A stretch of 64,000 nucleotides of DNA from Clostridium sp. CAG:628 (GTDB lineage Bacteria; Bacillota_I; Bacilli_A; RF39; UBA660): positions 3,380 to 67,379 of the forward strand of contig FR902241.1 in the NCBI GenBank assembly GCA_000438415.1. Direction: 5' to 3'. Both the position numbers and the translations under genes were made by a program. Positions 45,301-53,045 of this stretch are shown one piece after another (within the stretch, counting starts at the first letter, position 1; every line of letters starts with the position of its first letter). The notes under the pieces were generated by a model. That model saw nothing but the letters and a program-made list of their open reading frames with translations. It was not told the DNA's origin and searched no databases.

Positions 45301-46655
45301 TTATCCTTTAACATCTCATCAGTTATATTAGTTAAATTAACTATTTCACTTCTCAAGTTCATTCCAGGATTAATTAATTCATCAAATCTATCAATAATTT
45401 CCCCATTTTTAATTTTAACAGCACCTATTTCTATCATTTGGTCTCCTGCTGTAGCATTAAATCCAGTTGTCTCTGTATCAAATACAACGTATGTGCTTTC
45501 TAGTAGTGGATAATTACTATCTTTGTTTATTATTAATACTTCGTCATCCACTACAAAGAGTTCTACTCCAAAATATACTTCCAAGTCTTCTTTAGCCTTA
45601 TATACTTTAGGAAAACATTGTATACCATTTTTATCAGTTATACCAATACCCCTCATACCTAAACTTCTTACTTTTTTAAGTAATTTCTTAGGCTCAATTA
45701 ACCCATCCATTTGACTCATTGTAGTATGACAATGTAATTCTACTCTTTTAACTTCAGCATCATCTACTCTTTTAACAGTATTTCTATCAAATGTTTCAAT
45801 ATCCCTAATATTAAATACTAACTCTCCAGCAAAAGTATCATTTTTTACATACCCTTTCATTTTATACCATGAGCCTTCAGTAACTCTTTTCATTAAAGTT
45901 TTAGTAATTTCTTTATCTTTAGTAAATACTTTTGCAAATAAACTATCAGTGTAATCACTTATCTTATATGTAATTATATTAAACCCTTTAGTTGTTTCTT
46001 TAAGTTCCACACCAAAAACAAATACTTCTATAGTAACATCATTCATTTCAGCAATTATATTTTTAAGTTCAAAAGTTTTACCTTTAATTTCATTACCAAA
46101 TATCAAAGTACTCTCTTTCTTTTCTAAATTAACATCACTTGCTTTATAATCACTTTGTTTAATAAGTAAAGATGCTTCATTCTTTTTTTCTTCATCAAGC
46201 ACTCCTTTTACTTCTAATCCAAGATAACCCATTCTTCTTAAAAATGCAGTTAATTTAGGTTTAATATCATTAATTTTATCTAACTCTACATTATTAGATA
46301 CTTCTATATTTATAATATTATCATTTATTTTAATATCTTCTTCTTTAATACTAGTTAACATAGGACACTTTTCTTGATATTTTTTAAATATATAACTAAC
46401 ATAATCATTTAGATATAAATTACTATCATGTTTAAATACATAATAAACTCTTCTAGCTTCTTTAATACTTTCACTAAGAGTACATATAGTATCAAATAAT
46501 TTAACATCTATCATCATAGGTAAAGTAATATAAAGAGTCCAACTTAAGTCAGAATTATCTACTACTACATTTTCTAATTTAGCTCCTTCAAAACTATTCA
46601 TAAGTTCATTACTTAAATTTATTTTATTAAAATATCTTACTAATTTACTGTCCAT
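42375..46655 (-). CDS. polC: DNA polymerase III alpha subunit, PolC type
   Basis: 1426 residues. Order: N-terminal domain, OB fold, PHP domain ('VELHCHTTMSQMDG'), inserted 3'-5' exonuclease ('TYVVFDTETTGF', 'HNLTALSKRYGV', 'HHRADYDAEGTA'), zinc-binding 'YVCPNCKK' and 'RTCECGTLM', palm with 'PDIDLNFSGEYQ', and tail 'ESSQLSLDLFM'. Leading-strand replicative polymerase of Firmicutes. AAGGAG precedes the ATG at 46655. The stop codon TGA abuts the truncated surface-protein sequence with no intergenic space. Confidence 0.98.
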   Translation of the reverse strand: MDSKLVRYFNKINLSNELMNSFEGAKLENVVVDNSDLSWTLYITLPMMIDVKLFDTICTLSESIKEARRVYYVFKHDSNLYLNDYVSYIFKKYQEKCPMLTSIKEEDIKINDNIINIEVSNNVELDKINDIKPKLTAFLRRMGYLGLEVKGVLDEEKKNEASLLIKQSDYKASDVNLEKKESTLIFGNEIKGKTFELKNIIAEMNDVTIEVFVFGVELKETTKGFNIITYKISDYTDSLFAKVFTKDKEITKTLMKRVTEGSWYKMKGYVKNDTFAGELVFNIRDIETFDRNTVKRVDDAEVKRVELHCHTTMSQMDGLIEPKKLLKKVRSLGMRGIGITDKNGIQCFPKVYKAKEDLEVYFGVELFVVDDEVLIINKDSNYPLLESTYVVFDTETTGFNATAGDQMIEIGAVKIKNGEIIDRFDELINPGMNLRSEIVNLTNITDEMLKDKDNEENVTKRFKEWISDLPMVAQNARFDISFMESAYKKYNLGEFSNVVIDTMEISKAQNPDSAKHNLTALSKRYGVHFDESGHHRADYDAEGTALVFWKMIANLGSNYKTISDLRNMVDPTLAFKNNRPYHITCYAINNIGLRNMFQIISYATTEYFYKTPRTPKSLLNKFREGLILGSGCVFGEVFEAAKRNTEEELMEIMKYYDFIEINPPSIMEFLAESGEVSSKSDLYALINKIIRCADKIGKMVVATGDVHTLDPEDNIYREILVRTKQSGGGLHPLNKPSIKTIPNAYLMTTNEMLKEFDFLPEEKAYEIVVTNSNKVADMFGTVEIVKPGLNPPRMENSVQIIKDTVYGNAHRLYGEELPEIIATRLDKELTGIINGGYDVIYLIAQRLVENSNAHGYIVGSRGSVGSSLVATFCGITEVNPLPPHYVCPNCKKSLFEIDGVPLVNDYDSGFDLPERTCECGTLMKRQGQNIPFETFLGFNADKTPDIDLNFSGEYQAEAHNYTKVLFGEKNVYRAGTVSTIAEKTAYGFVKGYAEDKGITMRRCEIERLAKGITGIKRTSGQHPGGIIVIPDYKDVFDFTPYQYPAENTEAAWFTTHFEFHDIEENVLKLDILGHDDPTVLKYLSDDVKIDINDIPLDDRGVISLFNSPEALGVTREQIKCYSGTLGVPEFGTNFVINMLQEIKPQKFADLIKISGLSHGTDVWNGNARDLILDGTCEFSKVIGCRDDIMNYFISCGIDKGKSFKMSEFIRKGKVGKEPEKWVEYKALLNEHKVPEWYIKSCEKIKYMFPKAHAAAYVINGIRVAWFKLYHPIYYYRVYLSIREHSFDINAMKNGLNSVKAQIELLESKGFDRSNKEDDTLSSLYMCNEMIERGFYFTNISITESDALMFKVTPDKKGLIPPFIAIDGMGDVVAKKIVEERNKGAFISIEDLQMRGKVSQTLIDKLRGLGALDDMPESSQLSLDLFM

Positions 46656-46747
46656 GATAATACTCCTTTTCTATAATTATTATATCAGTTATATTTCTTA
46701 ATTTAAAGTATTGACTTTTACTTTTTGATAAAATTATTTATCAACTG

Positions 46748-46786
46748 TTGACTTGCACTGACATATTATGTATAATGTAAGTGTAA
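46748..46786 (+). promoter_or_regulatory. Promoter and autoregulatory operator of the relB-like gene
   Basis: TTGACT (46748-46753), 17 bases, TATAAT (46771-46776). An imperfect inverted repeat, TTGCACTGACAT (46753-46764) and ATGTAAGTGTAA (46775-46786), matches at 10 of 12 positions and brackets the -10 box, as expected for an antitoxin-bound operator. Confidence 0.75.
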
Positions 46787-46799
46787 GGAGGAAAAGAAA

Positions 46800-47075
46800 A
46801 TGAATAACACGAATTTAACTATTCGAATTGACAGTAACTTAAAAAAAGAAGCAGACAATTTATTCAAAGAGTTAGGAATTAATATCTCATCAGCAATTAC
46901 ATTATTTCTAAAACAGTCAGTTAGAGAAAAAGCTTTGCCATTTGATGTAGCTGTCAAAGAAGAAAAACCATCAAGAGAAATGAAAAAGTTATTAAAAGAA
47001 ATAAAAAATATTGAGGATGGTAAATCAAAATTGTATGACAATTTAGACGAATTATGGAAGGACTTGAAGATATGA
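46800..47075 (+). CDS. RelB/DinJ-family antitoxin
   Basis: 91 residues. The N-terminal ribbon-helix-helix reads 'NLTIRIDSNLKKEADNLFKE' then 'GINISSAITLFLKQSVREKA' and 'LPFDVA', the DinJ pattern. The C-terminal part is the acidic/basic helix that would wrap the toxin. AAGGAGG precedes the ATG. Its TGA stop overlaps the start codon of the toxin remnant (ATGA). It probably still represses its own promoter. Confidence 0.93.
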   Translation: MNNTNLTIRIDSNLKKEADNLFKELGINISSAITLFLKQSVREKALPFDVAVKEEKPSREMKKLLKEIKNIEDGKSKLYDNLDELWKDLKI

Positions 47076-47330
47076 CAGAATTAAAATATAAAATAACTTA
47101 CACAAGGTAAGGATTTGAAAAAAGTAAAAAATATTATAGAAAAACTTGCTAAAGGAGAAAAATTAAATTATTCCTATAAAGATCACAAACTTATAGACAA
47201 TAATTATTTTCATAATTGCAGAGAATGTCATGTTGAACCAGACTGGCTACTCGTTTATCAAATAAATAAAGACAAATTGATAATATATTTTATAGAAACC
47301 GGTAGTCATTCTGAAATATTATTTAGATAA
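47072..47330 (+). pseudogene. YafQ/RelE-type toxin, broken by an internal deletion and frameshift
   Basis: The ATG at 47072 begins 'MTELKYKITYTR' and meets TAA after 12 codons. In another frame the sequence continues as YafQ: 'KDLKKVKNIIEKLAKGEKLN', 'YKDHKLIDN', 'NCRECHVEPDWLLVYQINKD', 'FIETGSHSEI', with the catalytic-region His of YafQ. About a dozen residues expected between the two parts (the xxFKKDYK segment) are missing, so this is a deletion plus frameshift. A 71-residue frame opening at 47115 lacks the N-terminal strand and is unlikely to be active. Confidence 0.8.
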
Positions 47331-47350
47331 CATATTTGTGAGTATATAAA

Positions 47351-47379
47351 AATAGATAAGTAATCATCACTTATCTATT
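47351..47379. terminator. Terminator of dnaJ
   Basis: Perfect 11-bp stem AATAGATAAGT (47351-47361) and ACTTATCTATT (47369-47379), TTTTTATA on the minus strand. It also faces the end of the YafQ remnant. Confidence 0.85.
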
Positions 47380-48504
47380 CATTTTATCAAATTTCTTAAA
47401 AGCATCATTATTAGTTAAATCAGTTTTACTAAGTGCTTCAAACAAATCTTTTTGTTCTCTAGTTAATTTATTAGGTAAAACTAAATTAAGTACAATATAA
47501 AGGTCTCCTATTTTTCCAGTTCTAGCATTTTTTATACCTTTACCCTTAGCCCTTAACACATCACCTGTTTGACTTCCAGAAGGTATTTTAAGTTCTATCT
47601 CACCATCAATAGTTTTAATAGTTCTCTTTCCACCTAATATTAGTTCAGTAACAGTAACAGGTAAATCTATATACAGATCATCTTTTTCACGCTTATAGAA
47701 TGAACTAGGGCTAACTGTAAACTCAATATATAAGTCACCATTACTTGCACCATTTATTCCAGCTTCACCTTTACCACTCATACGAACTCTGTCTCCCGTA
47801 TCAACTCCTCTTGGAACTTCTACAGTATAAGTTTTTCTTTGTTTAATTTTACCACGCCCAGAACAAGTTCTACACTTAGTTTTAAAACTATATCCACTTC
47901 CTACACAATTTGAGCAAGTTACTCTAGATCTTATTGCACCAAATATTGTATTTTGAGTTTTCTCTGTAACACCTCTACCATTACAATAAGGACAAGTTTC
48001 TTTATCAAATCCACCAAGTCCATTACAGTCTGGACAGCTTTCTACAACATCTAAAGTAATATCTTTCTTAGTACCAAGTGCTGCTTCCATAAAGTCAATT
48101 TTCATTTCATATAATAAGTCTGAACCACGTCTAGAAGAAGTACCTTTTGATTGTCTACCACCAAATAAGTCTCCCCAACTAAATGAAGAAAAATCATTTC
48201 CTCCAAACATATCTTCAAACATATCTGAAAAATCAAATCCACTAAAGTCGTATCCTCCACGACCTCCATTAGCACCTGGATTATCAAATGCATCAAATCC
48301 ATATTTATCGTATTTTGCTCTTTCTGTAGGATTACTTAATACTGCATAAGCCTCTTGTGCTTCTTTAAACTTTTCAGCACCACCTTCTTCTTTACATACA
48401 TCTGGATGGTACTTTTTTGCAAGACGTCTAAAAGCACTTTTAATTTCATCAGCACTAGCACTCTTACTAACACCTAATACTTCATAGTAATCTCTCTTAT
48501 TCAT
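47371..48504 (-). CDS. dnaJ: Chaperone DnaJ
   Basis: 377 residues from the ATG at 48504 (AAAGGAG). J-domain with HPD ('AKKYHPDVCKEEG'), Gly/Phe-rich linker ('GGYDFSGFDFSDMFEDMFGG'), four CxxCxGxG zinc repeats ('CPDCNGLG', 'CPYCNGRG', 'CSNCVGSG', 'CRTCSGRG') and the C-terminal substrate-binding domain. Co-chaperone of DnaK, which precedes it in the operon. Confidence 0.98.
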   Translation of the reverse strand: MNKRDYYEVLGVSKSASADEIKSAFRRLAKKYHPDVCKEEGGAEKFKEAQEAYAVLSNPTERAKYDKYGFDAFDNPGANGGRGGYDFSGFDFSDMFEDMFGGNDFSSFSWGDLFGGRQSKGTSSRRGSDLLYEMKIDFMEAALGTKKDITLDVVESCPDCNGLGGFDKETCPYCNGRGVTEKTQNTIFGAIRSRVTCSNCVGSGYSFKTKCRTCSGRGKIKQRKTYTVEVPRGVDTGDRVRMSGKGEAGINGASNGDLYIEFTVSPSSFYKREKDDLYIDLPVTVTELILGGKRTIKTIDGEIELKIPSGSQTGDVLRAKGKGIKNARTGKIGDLYIVLNLVLPNKLTREQKDLFEALSKTDLTNNDAFKKFDKMNR

Positions 48505-48526
48505 AGTTACTCCTTTATCTAAGAAC

Positions 48527-48556
48527 AAGTAGACTAGTTACTTTACTAGCCTACTT
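48527..48556 (-). promoter_or_regulatory. Hairpin between dnaK and dnaJ
   Basis: AAGTAGACTAGT (48527-48538) with ACTAGCCTACTT (48545-48556) forms a 12-bp stem with one mismatch. On the minus strand it is followed by GTTC, not a T-run, so it may be a weak terminator or RNA-processing/stability element that sets the DnaK:DnaJ ratio. Confidence 0.45.
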
Positions 48557-48564
48557 TTTAATAA

Positions 48565-50397
48565 TTATTTTTCTTCAAAGTTTGCTTCTTTTACATTATC
48601 ATCACTACTTGTATTTTCATTAGTTGTTTGTTCCTCTTTAGAACTATTTTGTGCTTGTTGTGCTTTTGCTGCTTCTTCATATACTCTAGAACTTAATGCC
48701 ATAGCCTTTTCAGCAAGCTTATCTTTTGCAGATTTAATCTCTTCAATGTTATTTTCTTCCATTGCTTTCTTAGCTTTATCAATTAACTCATTAATTTCAG
48801 TTTTTTCACTTTCAGTTACTTTGTCACCTAAATCTTTGATAGCTTTTTCAGCAGTAAATATCATTTGTTCAGTTTCATTTTTAACTTCAGCTTCTTCTTT
48901 TCTCTTAGCATCTGCTTCTTTATTTGCTTCAGCTTCTTTCATCATCTTATCTATTTCTTCTTCAGTAAGGTTAGTACTTGAAGTAATAGTTATCTTTTGT
49001 TCTTTATTTGTACCTAAATCTTTTGCTTTAACATTAACTATTCCATTAGCATCTATATCAAAAGATACTTCAATTTGTGGTACTCCTCTTGGTGCTGGTG
49101 GAATATCTGAAAGTTGGAATCTTCCAAGAGTCTTATTGTCAGCTGCCATTGGTCTTTCACCTTGTAAGATATGAATATCTACTGCAGGTTGATTATCTAC
49201 GGCTGTACTAAATACCTGACTCTTTGTTGTTGGAATTGTTGTATTTCTTGGAATTAATACAGTCATTACGTTACCAAGTGTTTCAATACCTAAACTTAGT
49301 GGTGTAACATCAAGTAGTACTAAATCTTCAACTTCTCCAGTTAAAACTCCACCTTGAATAGCAGCACCCATTGCAACTACTTCGTCTGGATTAACTTCTT
49401 TACTTGGTTCTTTACCAGTTTCACGTTTAACAAGTTCTTGTACACATGGAATACGTGTTGATCCACCTACAAGCAATACTTTATCTAAGTCACTTGAACT
49501 AAGGTTAGCTTCTTTTAAAGCATCTTTTACTTGTTTAGTTGTGCTTTCTACTAAATCTCTAATTAAATCTTCAAATTTAGCTCTTGTTAATGTAACATCT
49601 AAGTGAAGTGGACCATTAGTGCCTTGTGTAATAAATGGTAAACTAATATTAGTTGTAACAGCACTACTTAAATCTTTCTTAGCTTTTTCTGCAGCATCTT
49701 TTAATCTTTGAAGAGCTAGTTTGTCTGTACTTAAATCTATACCATTTTGCTTTTTAAATTCTTCTACTAAGTAATCGATTATTCTTTGATCGAAATCATC
49801 TCCTCCTAGTTTATTGTTACCAGCTGTAGCAAGTACTTCATACACTCCATCACCTATTTCTAGAACAGATACATCGAATGTTCCTCCACCTAAATCATAT
49901 ACTAATATTTTTTGATTCTTGTCTTGTTTATCAATACCATAAGCAATTGCTGCAGCAGTAGGTTCATTTATTATTCTTTCTACTTCTAAGCCTGCTACTT
50001 TACCAGCATCTTTTGTAGCTTGTCTTTGTGCATCATTAAAGTATGCTGGAACAGTAATAACTGCTTTTGTAACTTTATCATTTAAATAAGCTTCAGCATC
50101 TTTCTTTAACTTCATAAGAATTTGGGCACTTACTTCAACAGATGTTACGTCTTTTCCATTAACATGGAATTTATGATCAGTACCAATATATCTCTTGTTA
50201 CTTCTTACAACGTCACTACTAGTAATAGCTTCGTTTTTAGCAACAGTACCTACTTTAATTTCTCCATTCTTATAACTTACTACACTTGGTGTAGTTCTCT
50301 CTCCTTCAGCGTTTGTAATAACGCTTGCTTTACCACCTTCTAATACTGCAACACATGAGTTTGTAGTACCAAGGTCTATTCCTATAATTTTACTCAT
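48565..50397 (-). CDS. dnaK: Chaperone DnaK (Hsp70)
   Basis: 610 residues. ATPase domain with 'IIGIDLGTTNSCVAV', 'VITVPAYFNDAQRQATKDAG', 'YDLGGGTFDVSVLEIGDGV', 'LLVGGSTRIPCVQ'; substrate-binding domain with 'LLDVTPLSLGIETLG'; helical lid and a Gln/Asn/Thr-rich tail ending in acidic residues. As in Firmicutes, it lacks the 24-residue ATPase insertion typical of proteobacterial DnaK. Confidence 0.98.
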   Translation of the reverse strand: MSKIIGIDLGTTNSCVAVLEGGKASVITNAEGERTTPSVVSYKNGEIKVGTVAKNEAITSSDVVRSNKRYIGTDHKFHVNGKDVTSVEVSAQILMKLKKDAEAYLNDKVTKAVITVPAYFNDAQRQATKDAGKVAGLEVERIINEPTAAAIAYGIDKQDKNQKILVYDLGGGTFDVSVLEIGDGVYEVLATAGNNKLGGDDFDQRIIDYLVEEFKKQNGIDLSTDKLALQRLKDAAEKAKKDLSSAVTTNISLPFITQGTNGPLHLDVTLTRAKFEDLIRDLVESTTKQVKDALKEANLSSSDLDKVLLVGGSTRIPCVQELVKRETGKEPSKEVNPDEVVAMGAAIQGGVLTGEVEDLVLLDVTPLSLGIETLGNVMTVLIPRNTTIPTTKSQVFSTAVDNQPAVDIHILQGERPMAADNKTLGRFQLSDIPPAPRGVPQIEVSFDIDANGIVNVKAKDLGTNKEQKITITSSTNLTEEEIDKMMKEAEANKEADAKRKEEAEVKNETEQMIFTAEKAIKDLGDKVTESEKTEINELIDKAKKAMEENNIEEIKSAKDKLAEKAMALSSRVYEEAAKAQQAQNSSKEEQTTNENTSSDDNVKEANFEEK

Positions 50398-50399
50398 AA

Positions 50400-50687
50400 T
50401 TAATCATTCCTCTCTTTTCTATATATTATTTTTAAATTTTTTATCGCGTCTTTCTTTAAAAAGTCGCTTTCATCACTCTTAAAGTCTTTTAATGGAAAAC
50501 ATTCTTCAATAAGTTTAAGTATTTCATCCATAGTATATCCGTTACTTTTAAGTTCTCTCATTTCAAGAACTAATCCTATACTCATGTCTCTTACTACTTC
50601 TTTATTTAAGTAGTATAACTCTTCTATACTCATTGTATAAGGACCAATCATACCACCAAACAATAAAAACTTATAAATATTATCCAT
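50400..50687 (-). CDS. Small unknown protein A in the heat-shock operon
   Basis: 95 residues, helical, no Cys except one near residue 65. It begins 'MDNIYKFLLFGGMIGPYTMS' and has 'LVLEMRELKSNGYTMDEILK'. It lies two bases before dnaK's ribosome region and three bases after the next unknown gene, so it is translated from the hrcA-dnaJ mRNA. It looks distantly related to its neighbour protein B: both have a helix, then 'NDGKTYEEI'- or 'SNGYTMDEI'-type sequence and a basic end. No known family. Confidence 0.7.
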   Translation of the reverse strand: MDNIYKFLLFGGMIGPYTMSIEELYYLNKEVVRDMSIGLVLEMRELKSNGYTMDEILKLIEECFPLKDFKSDESDFLKKDAIKNLKIIYRKERND

Positions 50688-50690
50688 AAA

Positions 50691-50975
50691 CTACCTCTTA
50701 AGTGTTTTTAATGTACTTTTAATTAAGTTAGTTCTAGTTAATTCATCTAAACCATTAAAATGTTTACTCTTATTATAACTAGTTACTTCTTCTATTATTT
50801 CTTCATATGTTTTACCATCATTTTCTAAGCTTACAACATACAACATTAAATCTAACTTTGCATTATTATATAACTTATCAAAATCAACACATTCTTTTTT
50901 AACTTCTTCAATTAAATAAGAATTTTTAACAAACTCAGGAAACAACAGAGTTCTCATAACATCTTTTTTGCTCAT
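50691..50975 (-). CDS. Small unknown protein B in the heat-shock operon
   Basis: 94 residues, helical and charged: 'SYLIEEVKKECVDFDKLYNN', 'LMLYVVSLENDGKTYEEIIE', 'NLIKSTLKTLKR'. Start and stop interlock with grpE (one-base overlap at 50975) and with protein A. It is similar in size and helix pattern to protein A and may be a diverged duplicate. No known family. Role in proteostasis is guessed from the operon only. Confidence 0.7.
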   Translation of the reverse strand: MSKKDVMRTLLFPEFVKNSYLIEEVKKECVDFDKLYNNAKLDLMLYVVSLENDGKTYEEIIEEVTSYNKSKHFNGLDELTRTNLIKSTLKTLKR

Positions 50976-51487
50976 TACTTATTTACCTTTACCATTGCTG
51001 GCCTTACAAGTTTATCCTTATAAGTATATCCTTTCTTTAATACTTCTAAAACTACATTTTCAGGTTTAGTTTCATCATGTTCAGTTAGTACTGCTTCAGA
51101 AATACTAGGGTCAAACTCTTTACCTTCAACATCAATTGGTTTTACTTCCATTTCATCTAGTAAACCAATAAGTCTTGTATAAATCATTTTAAAACCTTTT
51201 AAGAAATTACTTACTTCATCAGATAAATCATTATCATCCATCATTATTGCTCGTTCAAAGTCATCAGTTACATCTAAGATCTTTTTGATTAGCTTTTCTC
51301 CATCATATTTTAAAAGACTAGCTTTTTCTTTATCAGTTCTTGCCATATAATTAATGAATTCTGCTTGAGTTCTTTTATTTTTATCTTCTAATAAACTAAT
51401 CTTTTCTTTAAGCTCATTTATTTCATTATACAGTTTTTCACTTTTATTTTCTTTTTTAGGTTTATTCTTCTTATTTTCGTCACTCAC
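50975..51487 (-). CDS. grpE: Nucleotide exchange factor GrpE
   Basis: About 170 residues. Start is one of several GTG codons (51487 fits the AAGGTG upstream; 51496 also open), overlapping the end of hrcA. Long N-terminal coiled coil ('KLYNEINELKEKISLLEDKN'), then 'AEFINYMARTDKEKASLLKY', 'DVTDDFERAIMMDDN' and the C-terminal beta domain with 'FDPSISEAV' and 'VLKKGYTYKDKLVRPAMVKV'. Releases ADP from DnaK. Confidence 0.95.
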   Translation of the reverse strand: MSDENKKNKPKKENKSEKLYNEINELKEKISLLEDKNKRTQAEFINYMARTDKEKASLLKYDGEKLIKKILDVTDDFERAIMMDDNDLSDEVSNFLKGFKMIYTRLIGLLDEMEVKPIDVEGKEFDPSISEAVLTEHDETKPENVVLEVLKKGYTYKDKLVRPAMVKVNK

Positions 51488-52487
51488 CACTATCACCTTT
51501 CTTTTCTATCTCACTTTTAATATATTCAAGTAAGTTCAAAACTCTTTCATAGTCCATTCTCTTAGGCCCTATTATTGCAAGAGTTCCTTCTTTACCAAGT
51601 GCTTTATATTTAGTTTTAATAACAGTTACGTTATCATCAAGTGAAGTCTCTTTTCCAATATATACCTTAACCTCATCTGTACTCTCTTCAATTTTACTAA
51701 CTAAATCTTTGTTTTCAAATTTACTTATAATATTTTTAATATCATCAACTGTACTGAATTCTGGTTGTTTTAATATATTGCTTTTTCCTTCCCAATGAAC
51801 ATCTTTTTCACTTTGAAAGTTACTTAATGCCTCATAGAAAGCATTATAGAGAACCTCATAGTTTTTAACATAATTACCTATTATTGGTTTAATCTCAAAC
51901 TCTAGTTTAGCACTAACATCATTTATTGGAGTCCCTTTAAGCATCTTGTTAAGAAGTTCACTAGTTTTACTAACTTCTCTAGCCTCAACAGACTTTTCTA
52001 AATTAATAGTCTTGTTTTCAACATGACCCTTATCAGTTACTACTATAGCCACAAGTTTGTTTTCATTAATTGGTATTACTTCTACTTTCTCAAGATTATT
52101 CTCTTTAGAAGCACTACCTAAAACTACTGAAGTATAATTAGTAATATCACTAATTATCTCTAAGCTCTTAGTAATTGCATCATTTAAATCTAATTCCCTA
52201 TTAGAAAATATAGTTTGAAGTTTTAACATATCACTTCCACTTATTTTCTTAGGTTCCATTAAATGATCTACATAATACCTATATCCCTTTTCACTAGGAA
52301 TACGTCCAGAAGAAATATGTTGTTTTTCTAAGTATCCCATATTTTCTAAAAGAAGCATATCGTTTCTTAAAGTTGCACTAGAACACTTAAACTTCTTAGT
52401 AAGTGCTTTACTTCCAATAGGATGAGCAGTTTTAATATATTCATTACATATTGTTTTTAATAATTCACTAAGACGTTCACTTAACAT
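51480..52487 (-). CDS. hrcA: Heat-inducible transcription repressor HrcA
   Basis: 335 residues. N-terminal winged helix: 'LSELLKTICNEYIKTAHPIG', 'SALTKKFKCSSATLRNDMLLLE'-type reading, 'GYLEKQHISSGRIPSEKGYR'. Then a GAF-like domain and C-terminal 'TLAIIGPKRMDYERVLNLLEYI'. It represses its own operon by binding CIRCE; two CIRCE sites lie directly upstream (52498-52571). Confidence 0.96.
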   Translation of the reverse strand: MLSERLSELLKTICNEYIKTAHPIGSKALTKKFKCSSATLRNDMLLLENMGYLEKQHISSGRIPSEKGYRYYVDHLMEPKKISGSDMLKLQTIFSNRELDLNDAITKSLEIISDITNYTSVVLGSASKENNLEKVEVIPINENKLVAIVVTDKGHVENKTINLEKSVEAREVSKTSELLNKMLKGTPINDVSAKLEFEIKPIIGNYVKNYEVLYNAFYEALSNFQSEKDVHWEGKSNILKQPEFSTVDDIKNIISKFENKDLVSKIEESTDEVKVYIGKETSLDDNVTVIKTKYKALGKEGTLAIIGPKRMDYERVLNLLEYIKSEIEKKGDSGE

Positions 52488-52497
52488 ATTTACCTCC

Positions 52498-52524
52498 TTA
52501 GCACTCTTTTCTTACAAGTGCTAA
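52498..52524 (-). promoter_or_regulatory. CIRCE operator, promoter-proximal
   Basis: TTAGCACTC (52498-52506), N9, AAGTGCTAA (52516-52524): eight of nine positions of the right arm match the CIRCE consensus and the left arm is perfect. It covers the transcript start and the hrcA ribosome site. Confidence 0.93.
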
Positions 52525-52528
52525 CACT

Positions 52529-52557
52529 ATTATACTATGCATAATTAGCAAAGTCAA
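52529..52557 (-). promoter_or_regulatory. Heat-shock operon promoter
   Basis: On the minus strand TTGACT (52557-52552), 17 bases, TATAAT (52534-52529), a strong sigma-A type promoter lying between the two CIRCE elements. Confidence 0.85.
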
Positions 52558-52571
52558 TACCTAAGTGCTAA
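52545..52571 (-). promoter_or_regulatory. Second, upstream CIRCE-like operator
   Basis: TTAGCAAAG (52545-52553), N9, AAGTGCTAA (52563-52571). The right arm is near-consensus and the left arm matches at its first six positions. It overlaps the -35 box. Confidence 0.75.
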
Positions 52572-52605
52572 TTATTTTGTGAAATTTACGTGAACTTTTG
52601 TCAAA

Positions 52606-52631
52606 GAAAAAAGATACTTTTTTCAAGTATC
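52606..52631 (-). terminator. Terminator of the 52633-53025 gene
   Basis: GATACTT (52613-52619) and AAGTATC (52625-52631) with TTTTTTC following on the minus strand. Confidence 0.8.
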
Positions 52632-52632
52632 A

Positions 52633-53025
52633 TTACATAGTTTTTGTTAAACTTTTCCCTTTAATAGCTTTTTCTACATCTAAAGTGTATTCTTCCATAG
52701 TTATACCAAACTCGCTCTTTATATAATCTTTATTCTTAGTATCTACTATACCATAAGCATAATTGTAAGTTAAAGTTGTGATAATTGTATCACCAAATTC
52801 GTTTGATATACTAAGTATTTTGTTATCTTTAGTTAGTGTAATGTATGCTGTTTTACCTAGTTTTAATTTCTTTGATGCACCAAAAGCATTTGACATAAAG
52901 TCACATTCTCTTGAATAGTTTACTACACTGAAAGCATAACCTTTAGTGCAGTCTACCATAAATGCATAAGTTATACAATTATCTGATGAGTATATTTTTT
53001 GTATCTTAGTTTCAATAAGTTCCAT
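52633..53025 (-). CDS. Hypothetical protein downstream of asnS
   Basis: 130 residues from the ATG at 53025, preceded by GGGAGGGGAG (the frame opens six codons earlier within that site). Beta-rich soluble protein with three Cys ('SDNCITYAFMVDCTKGYAFS', 'SRECDF') and a helical C-terminal tail. No family recognised. The site lies close to the asnS stop, so it is probably co-transcribed with asnS and has its own terminator. Confidence 0.65.
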   Translation of the reverse strand: MELIETKIQKIYSSDNCITYAFMVDCTKGYAFSVVNYSRECDFMSNAFGASKKLKLGKTAYITLTKDNKILSISNEFGDTIITTLTYNYAYGIVDTKNKDYIKSEFGITMEEYTLDVEKAIKGKSLTKTM

Positions 53026-53045
53026 AAACTCCCCTCCCTTCAATA

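Noticed and set aside
46766..47041. 91-residue minus-strand frame opposite relB
   Set aside because: Antisense shadow of the RelB/DinJ gene, which has a promoter, operator and ribosome site.
48746..49174. 142-residue plus-strand frame opposite dnaK
   Set aside because: Antisense shadow; the hydrophobic Ser/Leu-rich translation is a by-product of dnaK codon use.
50122..50343. 73-residue plus-strand frame opposite dnaK
   Set aside because: Antisense shadow with no ribosome site.
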